NCBI GenBank assembly: GCA_016297555.1
Contig: JAEDGK010000036.1
Coordinates: forward strand, 1-16,974
DNA length: 16,974 bases
Direction of reading: 5' to 3'
Origin: Clostridiaceae bacterium
GTDB lineage: Bacteria; Bacillota; Clostridia; Oscillospirales; Acutalibacteraceae
Positions within the stretch are counted from its first letter, which is position 1. Each line of letters begins with the position of its first letter. The notes beneath the pieces were generated by a model. The model was not told the DNA's origin, did no database searches, and saw only the letters and a program-made list of their open reading frames with translations. This document shows positions 7,808 to 13,509 of this stretch, piece by piece. The position numbers were made by a program, and so were the translations under genes.

Positions 7808-8178
7808 ACCGACTCTTCCTCCTTATAAATGGAATTAACCAACTCGTTTATCTCATCGGCACTTACTCCGATGGATTTTGCGGTTTTGATATCGTCAGCA
7901 AGCTGACGCATCGCCTTTGACGCAAGATTGCTGCTCGTTAAAGCGTTTTCGCTGACAAAGCTGCCCGTACCGGGAACGGTATAGATAACTCCGCTCAGCT
8001 CAAGCTCCGAAAAAGCTTTTTTGACCGTGTTGACATTTGTTGCCGTTTCGGCTGAAATTGCTCTGATTGAAGGCAGCTTTGAGTGTGCGGGATATACGCC
8101 GAGCCTTATAAAGGTTATGATTTGATTTTTTATCTGCTCATAAACAGGCACTCTGCTTTTTTTATCAACGATAATCAA
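7804..8178 (-). CDS. GntR-family transcriptional repressor, YtrA subfamily
   Basis: 124 residues from TTG 8178, with AAAGGAG ending 7 nt upstream. The N-terminal 75 residues are a GntR winged helix: VPVYEQIKNQI opens it, LPSIRAISAETATNVNTVKKAF is the helix-turn-helix region, and VPGTGSFV is the beta-wing. The remainder is a short helical tail (about 78-124), which is the YtrA layout: a dimerising tail rather than a ligand-binding FCD or UTRA domain. YtrA-type proteins repress their own operon, usually an ABC transporter, and are relieved by cell-envelope antibiotics or other envelope stress. That fits here: the gene is first in the operon, overlaps the ATPase gene by 4 nt, and a strong palindrome lies over the transcription start. 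Confidence 0.93.
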   Translation of the reverse strand: MIIVDKKSRVPVYEQIKNQIITFIRLGVYPAHSKLPSIRAISAETATNVNTVKKAFSELELSGVIYTVPGTGSFVSENALTSSNLASKAMRQLADDIKTAKSIGVSADEINELVNSIYKEEESV

Positions 8179-8201
8179 ACTTCCGCTCCTTTCTTTCGCT
8201 C

Positions 8202-8228
8202 AACTGTAATAGCACAGCTATCACAGTT
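8202..8228. promoter_or_regulatory. Probable GntR operator palindrome
   Basis: Two 12-bp arms, AACTGTAATAGC (8202-8213) and GCTATCACAGTT (8217-8228), are inverted with one mismatch around a 3-bp centre. The element lies directly downstream of the -10 box at 8229-8234, over the predicted transcription start, and upstream of the repressor gene. Position and symmetry fit a dimeric repressor blocking initiation. Confidence 0.75.
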
Positions 8229-8257
8229 ATAATAATCCTTTTTCGCTCATTTGTCAA
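8229..8257 (-). promoter_or_regulatory. Sigma-A-type promoter of the GntR/ABC operon
   Basis: On the minus strand, perfect TTGACA (8252-8257), a 17-bp spacer and TATTAT (8229-8234). Transcription should start near 8222, inside the palindrome. Confidence 0.8.
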
Positions 8258-8333
8258 TAGATTTTCAAAAAAAGTTCACGAATTAATTCTGCGTACAGAC
8301 CGATATAAAAAGGAGATATTTTTTATTTTTTTG

Positions 8334-8362
8334 TTGTAATTTTTGTGGATATGTGATATATT
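8334..8362 (+). promoter_or_regulatory. Probable promoter of the DivIVA-like/pseudo-signal-peptidase operon
   Basis: TTGTAA (8334-8339), a 17-bp spacer and TATATT (8357-8362), in an AT-rich region. The leader to ATG 8403 would be about 34 nt and contains GGAGG at 8390-8394. It is divergent from the GntR promoter. Confidence 0.5.
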
Positions 8363-8402
8363 TGAATAGTAAATATTAAACTATTTCTCGGAGGACATCA
8401 AA

Positions 8403-8717
8403 ATGGAAAATAAGGATTTATTTCAAAGAACTTCTGACGGCTATAACTGCGAGCAGGTCGAGCAATACATAACCGTCCTTAAAACGGAATATAAAAAGGT
8501 TTTTGAGTATGCAAAAGCCACGGAAGCAAACAATGAAAAGCTCAAGAGAATCTGCCGCGCTCTTTCCGATGAAAACAAGGCGCTTAAAGCTTCGGGCGCT
8601 TCCCCCGCCGCCGTATCGGCCGACCCGTCGGTTATTGAGAGCGTTGAAAAAATAGCAAAACTCAGCGAAGAAATTTCAAAAGAAAACGCCGCTCTGCGCG
8701 CTAAAATTTCAAAGTAA
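8403..8717 (+). CDS. Small DivIVA-like coiled-coil protein
   Basis: 104 residues with a GGAGG ribosome site. The N-terminus (LFQRTSDGYNCEQVEQYITVLKTEY) matches the DivIVA/GpsB membrane-binding head: an aromatic residue, GYN, then a QVEQYI helix. It runs into a coiled coil at about 19-65, an Ala/Ser/Pro linker (65-77), and a second short coiled coil (78-104). DivIVA/GpsB proteins bind curved or dividing membrane and recruit envelope enzymes. This one is shorter than DivIVA and near GpsB in size, but its head is divergent. The gene ends 27 bp before the next one, which encodes a membrane protein, so the two probably work together. There is no membrane helix or signal peptide. Confidence 0.75.
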   Translation: MENKDLFQRTSDGYNCEQVEQYITVLKTEYKKVFEYAKATEANNEKLKRICRALSDENKALKASGASPAAVSADPSVIESVEKIAKLSEEISKENAALRAKISK

Positions 8718-8744
8718 ACATAAACGAAAGGCAGATTTAACTTT

Positions 8745-9692
8745 ATGGAACAGTTTAAGCTTAAAAGCATTGACGAGCTTGATCTTGAATTTGTTTCTCA
8801 AACAAGATCCAAACCCGTTGGCTCAGCGGCAGAACATAAAAGTCTGATTCCCGAAATCAGCAAAGAAAAGCCCGCCGAAAAGCAGGCGGAACCCGAACAG
8901 CCGCTTTATTTTTCAAAGTCCTATGCTCCTGCCGAAACCGCCACCTACGCTCCTAAGCCGAGCGAGCCTGCAAAAAAAGCTCGTCCGCTTGTTCCCATCG
9001 GTCAAAGCGTTTCTTCTTACACCCCCGAGGGTATCGGAGCAGATGACGAGGAAGATTTGGACTTTTCAAAGGGAAATTACGGCGAGGTCCGTATTGAAAC
9101 GCAAGAAAAAGCCAAGCTTGGCAAGGGCGCACTTGCCGGCAAAATTATATCAATAGTTTTGCTTGTTTCCACCGTTATTGTATTTGTTTTAGGTTGCTTT
9201 GTTTCAGTTTTCCTTGACAATAACGGCTCTGATATCGGCGGAATTTGCTTTAATACAATGGGGCAGGACATTGAAACTCTCGGCGTTTCAGAGGGTGACC
9301 TTATAATCTCCAAGAAAGCCGAAATCGGCGAATACACCTCCGGCGCTCTTATCGCAGTTCCGAGACCCAACGGAGTCGGCTGCGACATTCAGTCCGTCAG
9401 CTATGTTAACTCCGTTTCCGACACCGATGCCGAGCTTGCAACAACCGCTATGGTCAACGGTGTGGGATACAGCAATACTGTAATGGTTTCGTCCTGCTAC
9501 GGCATTGTCAGCTCCTATGTTCCCGCTTTGGGCGGACTGCTCAGCTTTGCAATGCAAAACGCAATTCTCGTGTGCGTTCTTTTCGTTCTTCTTGCGGCAT
9601 TCTGGTGCCTGATTCTTGTTTTAATCGGAAGATCGGCAAAATCCGAAAAAGAACCGAAAGAACCAAAAACAAAAAAAGCAAAGAAAGATTAA
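8745..9692 (+). CDS. Two-helix membrane protein with degenerate SipW/ER-type signal peptidase I fold
   Basis: 315 residues. Residues 1-130 are Pro/Glu/Lys-rich, probably disordered and cytoplasmic. Helix 1 is at 134-157, an outside domain spans 160-268, helix 2 is at 272-295, and a Lys-rich tail closes the protein. This is the layout of the SipW/ER-type (S26B) signal peptidases. Within the domain, CFNTMGQDIE (168-177) aligns with the SGSMxPT serine motif, GVSEGDLIISKKAEIGEY (180-197) with the conserved xVGDxVIVKK strand, and YGIVSSYVPALGGLLSF (252-268) with GKVxYxIPYLGYxLxF before helix 2. The catalytic Ser is replaced (Asn-Thr-Met), and no THR-type His or GD(A)N-type Asp is visible, so it is probably not a peptidase. 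It is co-transcribed with the DivIVA-like gene. The ribosome site (AAAGG) is weak. Alternative: an unrelated two-helix protein with chance similarity, which I think less likely. Confidence 0.72.
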   Translation: MEQFKLKSIDELDLEFVSQTRSKPVGSAAEHKSLIPEISKEKPAEKQAEPEQPLYFSKSYAPAETATYAPKPSEPAKKARPLVPIGQSVSSYTPEGIGADDEEDLDFSKGNYGEVRIETQEKAKLGKGALAGKIISIVLLVSTVIVFVLGCFVSVFLDNNGSDIGGICFNTMGQDIETLGVSEGDLIISKKAEIGEYTSGALIAVPRPNGVGCDIQSVSYVNSVSDTDAELATTAMVNGVGYSNTVMVSSCYGIVSSYVPALGGLLSFAMQNAILVCVLFVLLAAFWCLILVLIGRSAKSEKEPKEPKTKKAKKD

Positions 9693-9711
9693 TAATGTTA
9701 TTTATAAAATT

Positions 9712-9742
9712 AAGCCGCCTGCAAAACAGGCGGCTTGTTTTA
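9712..9742. terminator. Bidirectional intrinsic terminator
   Basis: AAGCCGCCTG (9712-9721) and CAGGCGGCTT (9727-9736) form a perfect 10-bp stem with a CAAAA loop. T-rich sequence follows on the plus strand (GTTTTATATT), and A-rich sequence before the stem gives a U-run on the minus strand. It serves the plus-strand membrane-protein gene (stop 9692) and the convergent MgtC-family gene (stop 9752). Confidence 0.88.
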
Positions 9743-9751
9743 TATTATTGA

Positions 9752-10456
9752 TTAAATCTCGATTGAAACAATGTTTTCGTTTTGCTCGGCAATCAGCAGA
9801 ATTTCATCCATTGAGGTTGTGCGGGATTTTTTAATAGTTATGTCGAGAGTTATGGTTAAATCGGGATTTCGAGTCATCTTACAGTTTTCAACAAACACAT
9901 TGTGGCTTTCCAAAACATTCCTGAAATTCTTGACCGCATCGGGGCTGTCATTTACAACAACGGTAAACTCATTGGCTGTGTTTTCAAGTCTTGTAAAGAA
10001 TTTGTGGAAGAAAAGCTGAAATGAAATCATAATCAGCGTTGCCCCGATTCCGATGGTGTACATTCCCGCGCCGATTGCAAGACCAACGCTGGCGGTTGAC
10101 CAGATTCCTGCGGCGGTGGTCAGACCTTTAATTGAAACATCTTTAACGAAAATAACGCCCGCGCCTAGAAAGCCGACGCCCGTTATAACATTTGAGGCAA
10201 TTCTTGAAGCATCGGCACGAAGCCCCTCAAACTGCAAAATATCAAAAAATCCGTATTTTGATACAATTATTGCAAGAGCCGAGCCGAGCGCAACAATCAT
10301 ATGCGTTCTTATGCCCGCATCCTTTTGACGGCGGCTTCTTTCAAGACCAATACAAGCTCCGCACAAGCATGAAATTAATATTCTGACAAGCAAATATGCG
10401 TTGTCGATTATATCAACAATAACCTCGTTATAGAATATATCAAAAAAGTTGCTCAT
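9752..10456 (-). CDS. MgtC/SapB-family inner membrane protein
   Basis: 234 residues with GAGGAG 5 nt before ATG 10456. The N-terminal ~150 residues hold about four to five helices with the family's conserved string CGACIGLERSRRQKDAGIRT (33-52), followed by HMIVALGSAL, and the GVGFLGAGVIF and GLTTAAGIWS segments. The C-terminal part (about 160-234) is a small soluble alpha/beta domain of ACT-like type, as in MgtC. MgtC relatives are linked to growth at low magnesium and, in pathogens, to survival in macrophages by acting on the F1Fo ATP synthase; whether that applies in this organism is unknown. It is a single-gene unit, convergent with the upstream plus-strand operon, with its own strong promoter. 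The leader of about 30 nt is too short for an M-box riboswitch, so no magnesium sensing is visible in the RNA. Confidence 0.95.
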   Translation of the reverse strand: MSNFFDIFYNEVIVDIIDNAYLLVRILISCLCGACIGLERSRRQKDAGIRTHMIVALGSALAIIVSKYGFFDILQFEGLRADASRIASNVITGVGFLGAGVIFVKDVSIKGLTTAAGIWSTASVGLAIGAGMYTIGIGATLIMISFQLFFHKFFTRLENTANEFTVVVNDSPDAVKNFRNVLESHNVFVENCKMTRNPDLTITLDITIKKSRTTSMDEILLIAEQNENIVSIEI

Positions 10457-10492
10457 AACCGCTCCTCAGTTTTTCTTTATTTTTGGATAAAT

Positions 10493-10521
10493 ATTATACT
10501 ATTTTCAATAAAATTTGTCAA
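10493..10521 (-). promoter_or_regulatory. Perfect-consensus sigma-A promoter of the MgtC-family gene
   Basis: On the minus strand, TTGACA (10516-10521), a 17-bp spacer and TATAAT (10493-10498). The start near 10486 gives a leader of about 30 nt. Confidence 0.88.
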
Positions 10522-10550
10522 CATTTTATTCAAAAAATTATAAAAAAAGC

Positions 10551-10590
10551 AAATCATCCTCTGAAAATCATGAAAGAGGATGATTTTTTA
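10551..10590. terminator. Orphan bidirectional terminator-like hairpin
   Basis: AAATCATCCTCT (10551-10562) and AGAGGATGATTT (10575-10586) form a perfect 12-bp stem with a 12-nt loop. T-runs follow on the plus strand (TTTTTT from 10584) and on the minus strand (GCTTTTTTT). It looks like an intrinsic terminator on both strands, yet it lies between two divergent genes, so no known gene ends here. See findings. Confidence 0.6.
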
Positions 10591-10778
10591 TGCCCTGACG
10601 CACAATAAAACGGCAATTTTCGGAAATAAATAGAATATAAAGCATTTCAGATATCAACGCGTTTTTAAGAATCAAGTTTTGAGCAGATTTTTTACAGCTC
10701 GGGGTATAAAACAGAACAAGTCGACAATTCAAATTATTTTAGTTATTCTGCTAAATTTTGTTAAATACGGAGTATAAA
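10591..10778. other. Non-coding remainder of the 322-bp divergent intergenic region
   Basis: The gap between the MgtC-family gene and the DUF6056-like gene (10457-10778) holds the MgtC promoter, the orphan hairpin, and this AT-rich stretch with no plausible gene on either strand. The best promoter candidate for the right-hand gene is TCGACA (10721-10726), a 17-bp spacer and TATTCT (10744-10749), which is weak. Nothing else stands out. Confidence 0.4.
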
Positions 10779-12332
10779 ATGGAAAATAAAAAATCGGATT
10801 ATAACGGTTCATTTTGGCTGATTTCCGCCGCCGCACTTATGTTATTTGCCGCACTCGCCTTTCTGTTTCCAAACACGGGCGACGACTGGGCTTGGGGCAG
10901 CATTATCGGCGAGCAGCGCCTTGACTCTTGGTTTGATAACTACAACGGAAGATATGCGGGGAATCTTCTTGTTATGGCGCTGACAAGAAGCAAGCTGCTG
11001 GCAGTTGCTGCAATGGCAGTTTCGTTTTGCGCCGCTTGCCTGATACCTGCCGTTTATTCATCGTCAAGAAAACCCGTAACGCTGATTTTCTCAATTATAT
11101 TATTTCTTATTATGCCGAAAACAATTTTTTCTCAGTCAATCGTATGGACAGCGGGATTTTCAAATTATGTGCCTCCAATAATAATTGCCGAATTGTATAT
11201 TCTGATTGAGAAAAACATTTTTGAAGATAATCCGCCTTCCCCTGCCCGATTTTTTGCACCGCTGACCTTGTTTGCGGGATTTATCGGCTCTCTTTTTATG
11301 GAAAATGTGAGTATTTTTTATGTTGTTTTGGCGGTTGCAACGGCTGTTATTTCATATATCAGGTTTAAAAAAATCAGAGTTGAACAAATCGGGTTTTTCA
11401 TCGGTTCGGTTATCGGCTGTATGCTGATGTTTTCAAACTCGGCTTATTACGCAATCGCTTCGGGAAACGACGGTTACAGAGACGCCGCAACAAACCTTGC
11501 TTCACTTTATGATACTGCAAGCTCGCATCTTTACACAATTTTTGACAACCTGATAATTTCAAACCGACTGATGTGCGTTATGGTTGCCGTTCCTGCGGCG
11601 GCAATCGCAATTAAATATCTCAGAACAAATCAAAGTCCCCAAAAATTGTTTACAGTGCGTTTCTTTCTATCCGTAAATATCGCATCCGTTTTTATGCTTT
11701 GCATCAAAAACTATGTTAAAGACGCGCTTGCTCTGACGCCGTTTAACCGATATGCGGCATATTACAAGCTGATAATGTTTGCCGTTGCCTGTCTGTATCT
11801 CGCATCTCTGACTCTCATTCTTATAATCTGCACAAAAAAAGAACGCCGATTGAAGCTGATGTTTCCGCTTTTCTGTGTGCCGGTCATATCCGCTCCCCTG
11901 CTTGTTGTTAACCCGATAGGTCCGCGCTGTTTCTTCCCTGCTTATGCTCTGCTGATGATGTTTGCCGCGGAGCTTTTTGACTGCGCTCTGCCTCTGATTT
12001 CCGTTGCTGATGCCGAATTCAAACACGCTGAGCGCGGTTTAACCTGCGCGGCGGCGGGGATTATGATATTCTATTTGACGGTTTTCTCTTCAATTCATTC
12101 ATATGATGTAAAGCGAAACGAATTTGCAAAGCTTCAATCGGATAACGGCGAAAAAACCGTTGTTATCTGCGAACTGCCCAACAGCTCGTATTTATGGACG
12201 AGTGAACCGAAAAAAGAGCCGTGGGCGAAACGCTACAAGCTTTTTTACGGACTGAAAGAAGATGTTAATTTCAGATTTGTTGACCGAAAAGAATTTGACA
12301 GAATTCTGAACGACTATAAGCTCGGTGCATAA
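10779..12332 (+). CDS. Polytopic membrane protein, DUF6056-like, possible GT-C glycosyltransferase
   Basis: 517 residues from ATG 10779, chosen because GGAG (10769-10772) lies 6 nt upstream; an upstream in-frame TTG at 10758 has no ribosome site. About eleven hydrophobic helices span residues 12-450, followed by a ~65-residue hydrophilic end. The first outside loop carries NTGDDWAWGSIIGEQR (32-47) and YNGRYAGN (55-62). This pattern, an Asp-Asp in the first loop then a NGRYxGN string, is what I recall of the DUF6056 family. GT-C glycosyltransferases also place catalytic Asp in the first outside loop and use polyprenyl-phosphate sugars, so a role in surface polysaccharide or protein glycosylation is a reasonable guess, not shown. 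The tail (SSYLWTSEPKK and KRYKLFYGL) matches the end segment of such proteins. There is no operon partner in view; the next gene has its own promoter. Confidence 0.8.
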   Translation: MENKKSDYNGSFWLISAAALMLFAALAFLFPNTGDDWAWGSIIGEQRLDSWFDNYNGRYAGNLLVMALTRSKLLAVAAMAVSFCAACLIPAVYSSSRKPVTLIFSIILFLIMPKTIFSQSIVWTAGFSNYVPPIIIAELYILIEKNIFEDNPPSPARFFAPLTLFAGFIGSLFMENVSIFYVVLAVATAVISYIRFKKIRVEQIGFFIGSVIGCMLMFSNSAYYAIASGNDGYRDAATNLASLYDTASSHLYTIFDNLIISNRLMCVMVAVPAAAIAIKYLRTNQSPQKLFTVRFFLSVNIASVFMLCIKNYVKDALALTPFNRYAAYYKLIMFAVACLYLASLTLILIICTKKERRLKLMFPLFCVPVISAPLLVVNPIGPRCFFPAYALLMMFAAELFDCALPLISVADAEFKHAERGLTCAAAGIMIFYLTVFSSIHSYDVKRNEFAKLQSDNGEKTVVICELPNSSYLWTSEPKKEPWAKRYKLFYGLKEDVNFRFVDRKEFDRILNDYKLGA

Positions 12333-12359
12333 AATTTTGCTGAATCATATTAATTAATT

Positions 12360-12395
12360 CCGTGTCAAATCAGCCTTAAATCGATATTGACACGG
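12360..12395 (+). other. Inverted repeat after the DUF6056-like gene
   Basis: CCGTGTCAA (12360-12368) and TTGACACGG (12387-12395) form a perfect 9-bp stem with an 18-nt loop, 28 nt after the stop. There is no T-run directly after it, so it is either a weak or factor-assisted terminator or a protein-binding site. Confidence 0.45.
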
Positions 12396-12438
12396 CATAT
12401 ATGCTTTAACCGAACTTCGCCGCTATTTTCTCCGTCGG

Positions 12439-12453
12439 GTTGAATTATTCAAC
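12439..12453. promoter_or_regulatory. 15-bp palindrome upstream of the LytTR-PAS promoter
   Basis: GTTGAAT, a central T, then ATTCAAC: a perfect 7-1-7 palindrome about 50 bp upstream of the -35 box at 12502. It could be an activator or regulator site. LytTR proteins usually bind direct repeats, so the binder may be another protein. Confidence 0.35.
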
Positions 12454-12501
12454 TCGGCAATTTAACCATATATCTTTCAAAAGCAGAAAATATTTTATCT
12501 G

Positions 12502-12530
12502 TTTACAAACATACCTAATTTTGATAAAAT
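12502..12530 (+). promoter_or_regulatory. Sigma-A-type promoter of the LytTR-PAS gene
   Basis: TTTACA (12502-12507), a 17-bp spacer and TAAAAT (12525-12530). The start near 12537 gives a leader of about 39 nt. Confidence 0.7.
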
Positions 12531-12562
12531 GTATATAGTTTTTTATTTCCGAAGAAGTAAAC

Positions 12563-12567
12563 GGGGG
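12563..12567 (+). promoter_or_regulatory. Ribosome binding site GGGGG deciding a TTG start
   Basis: Five G at 8 nt before TTG 12576. The alternative in-frame GTG at 12567 overlaps this G-run and so cannot use it. Confidence 0.6.
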
Positions 12568-12575
12568 TGTTTAAT

Positions 12576-13382
12576 TTGCAGGAAACAAAATATATAACAG
12601 TCATCGCGGGCAGAAGAAAAACAGTAATTAATGCCGACACAATTCTCTATGTGATTATGAGAGGAAAAATCGCCGAAATACACATCTCGGGCGGGAAAAT
12701 TTATGAAACAAGAATGTCGCTCGGCGAGATAGAAAAACAGCTTGGCGACAGATTTTTAAAGGTTCACCGAGGCTGTTTGGTCTCTGCAATGGCTATTCAC
12801 GATATTTCCGACAAAATTAATTTAAATAACGGTGAGTCAATCGAATACCCGATAAGAAAGAAAAAACATATTATCGAAAAGCTTCGCTCCGAGCAAAAAA
12901 GCATAATTGACAGCTTTTCAAATGACGGTGTTCCGAAAACGGACGAAGAATACCGCAGGCATTACAGCAGCTTTGACAGCCTGCCGTTTGCCTTTGCGGA
13001 TATTGAAATGATATTCAATGATGAACGCCATGCCGTAGACTGGATTTTCAGATACGGCAATCCCGCTCTGGCAAAGCTTGAAAATACTCCGCTTGAAAAG
13101 CTGATCGGCTGTTCTTTCGGCAGTCTTTTCAGCAACATGGATTCAAAATGGCTTCGCAGTTATGAACGGGCAACGCTTTACGGTGAAACGCTTGAAATGA
13201 TTGACTACAGCCCCGAAATTGATAAAAACATAAAAATTATATGCTTCCCGACCTTTAAAGGTCATTGCGGCTGTATTCTTTTCGATATAACCGAGATTGA
13301 GTTTATTAAAAACAGCGATAAAACAGATATGGCTTTGAATTATTATCTTATTTCAAAGACCGAAAAGACCGATATTGAATAA
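12576..13382 (+). CDS. One-component regulator: N-terminal LytTR DNA-binding domain, C-terminal PAS-like domain
   Basis: 268 residues from TTG 12576. Residues 4-105 are a LytTR domain: repeated beta strands (YITVIAGRRKTVINADTILY, residues 6-25), MSLGEIEKQLGDRF (47-60), and the diagnostic LKVHRGCLVS (61-70), the counterpart of FxRVHRSxLVN, ending in YPIRKKKHIIEKL. Residues ~106-130 form a linker. Residues ~131-245 look like a PAS fold: FDSLPFAFADIEMIF, WIFRYGNPALAKLENTP, LIGCSFGSLF, RATLYGETLEMIDYSPEIDK, and FKGHCGCILFDITEIE. There is no receiver domain, so no partner kinase is required. The PAS part could bind a small molecule or cofactor, and His/Cys residues are present (His230, Cys231, Cys233), but a ligand cannot be named. 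It lies 127 bp upstream of a secreted repeat-protein gene on the same strand, a plausible target. Confidence 0.85.
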   Translation: MQETKYITVIAGRRKTVINADTILYVIMRGKIAEIHISGGKIYETRMSLGEIEKQLGDRFLKVHRGCLVSAMAIHDISDKINLNNGESIEYPIRKKKHIIEKLRSEQKSIIDSFSNDGVPKTDEEYRRHYSSFDSLPFAFADIEMIFNDERHAVDWIFRYGNPALAKLENTPLEKLIGCSFGSLFSNMDSKWLRSYERATLYGETLEMIDYSPEIDKNIKIICFPTFKGHCGCILFDITEIEFIKNSDKTDMALNYYLISKTEKTDIE

Positions 13383-13449
13383 AGCAATGCATTTCACGCC
13401 GTTTCGATGTCAATTCATACCGTTTAAATGGTTTTTTCTTCATTTTTTA

Positions 13450-13478
13450 TTGACAAAACTTTTAAATCATTATATAAA
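13450..13478 (+). promoter_or_regulatory. Sigma-A-type promoter of the 800-residue secreted protein
   Basis: Perfect TTGACA (13450-13455), a 17-bp spacer and TATAAA (13473-13478), then AAGGAGG at 13494-13500 and ATG at 13510. These are strong signals, suggesting high expression. Confidence 0.82.
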
Positions 13479-13509
13479 ATATATATAATATTTAAGGAGG
13501 TATATCGAT

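Noticed and set aside
8745..9692. Active signal peptidase I
   Set aside because: The overall plan fits, but the Ser position reads Asn-Thr-Met and no His or Asp equivalent is visible.
10457..10492. Magnesium riboswitch (M-box) before the MgtC-family gene
   Set aside because: The promoter leaves a leader of only about 30 nt, far too short for an M-box.
10591..10778. Small gene in the divergent intergenic region
   Set aside because: Short frames exist, but none has a ribosome site with a start and a plausible coding pattern.
12439..12453. LytTR binding site
   Set aside because: It is a palindrome, whereas LytTR proteins usually bind spaced direct repeats; it is kept only as a general regulatory candidate.
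13419..13437. Intrinsic terminator after the LytTR-PAS gene
   Set aside because: A T-run of six is present, but the stem is only four pairs including one G-U, too weak to call.
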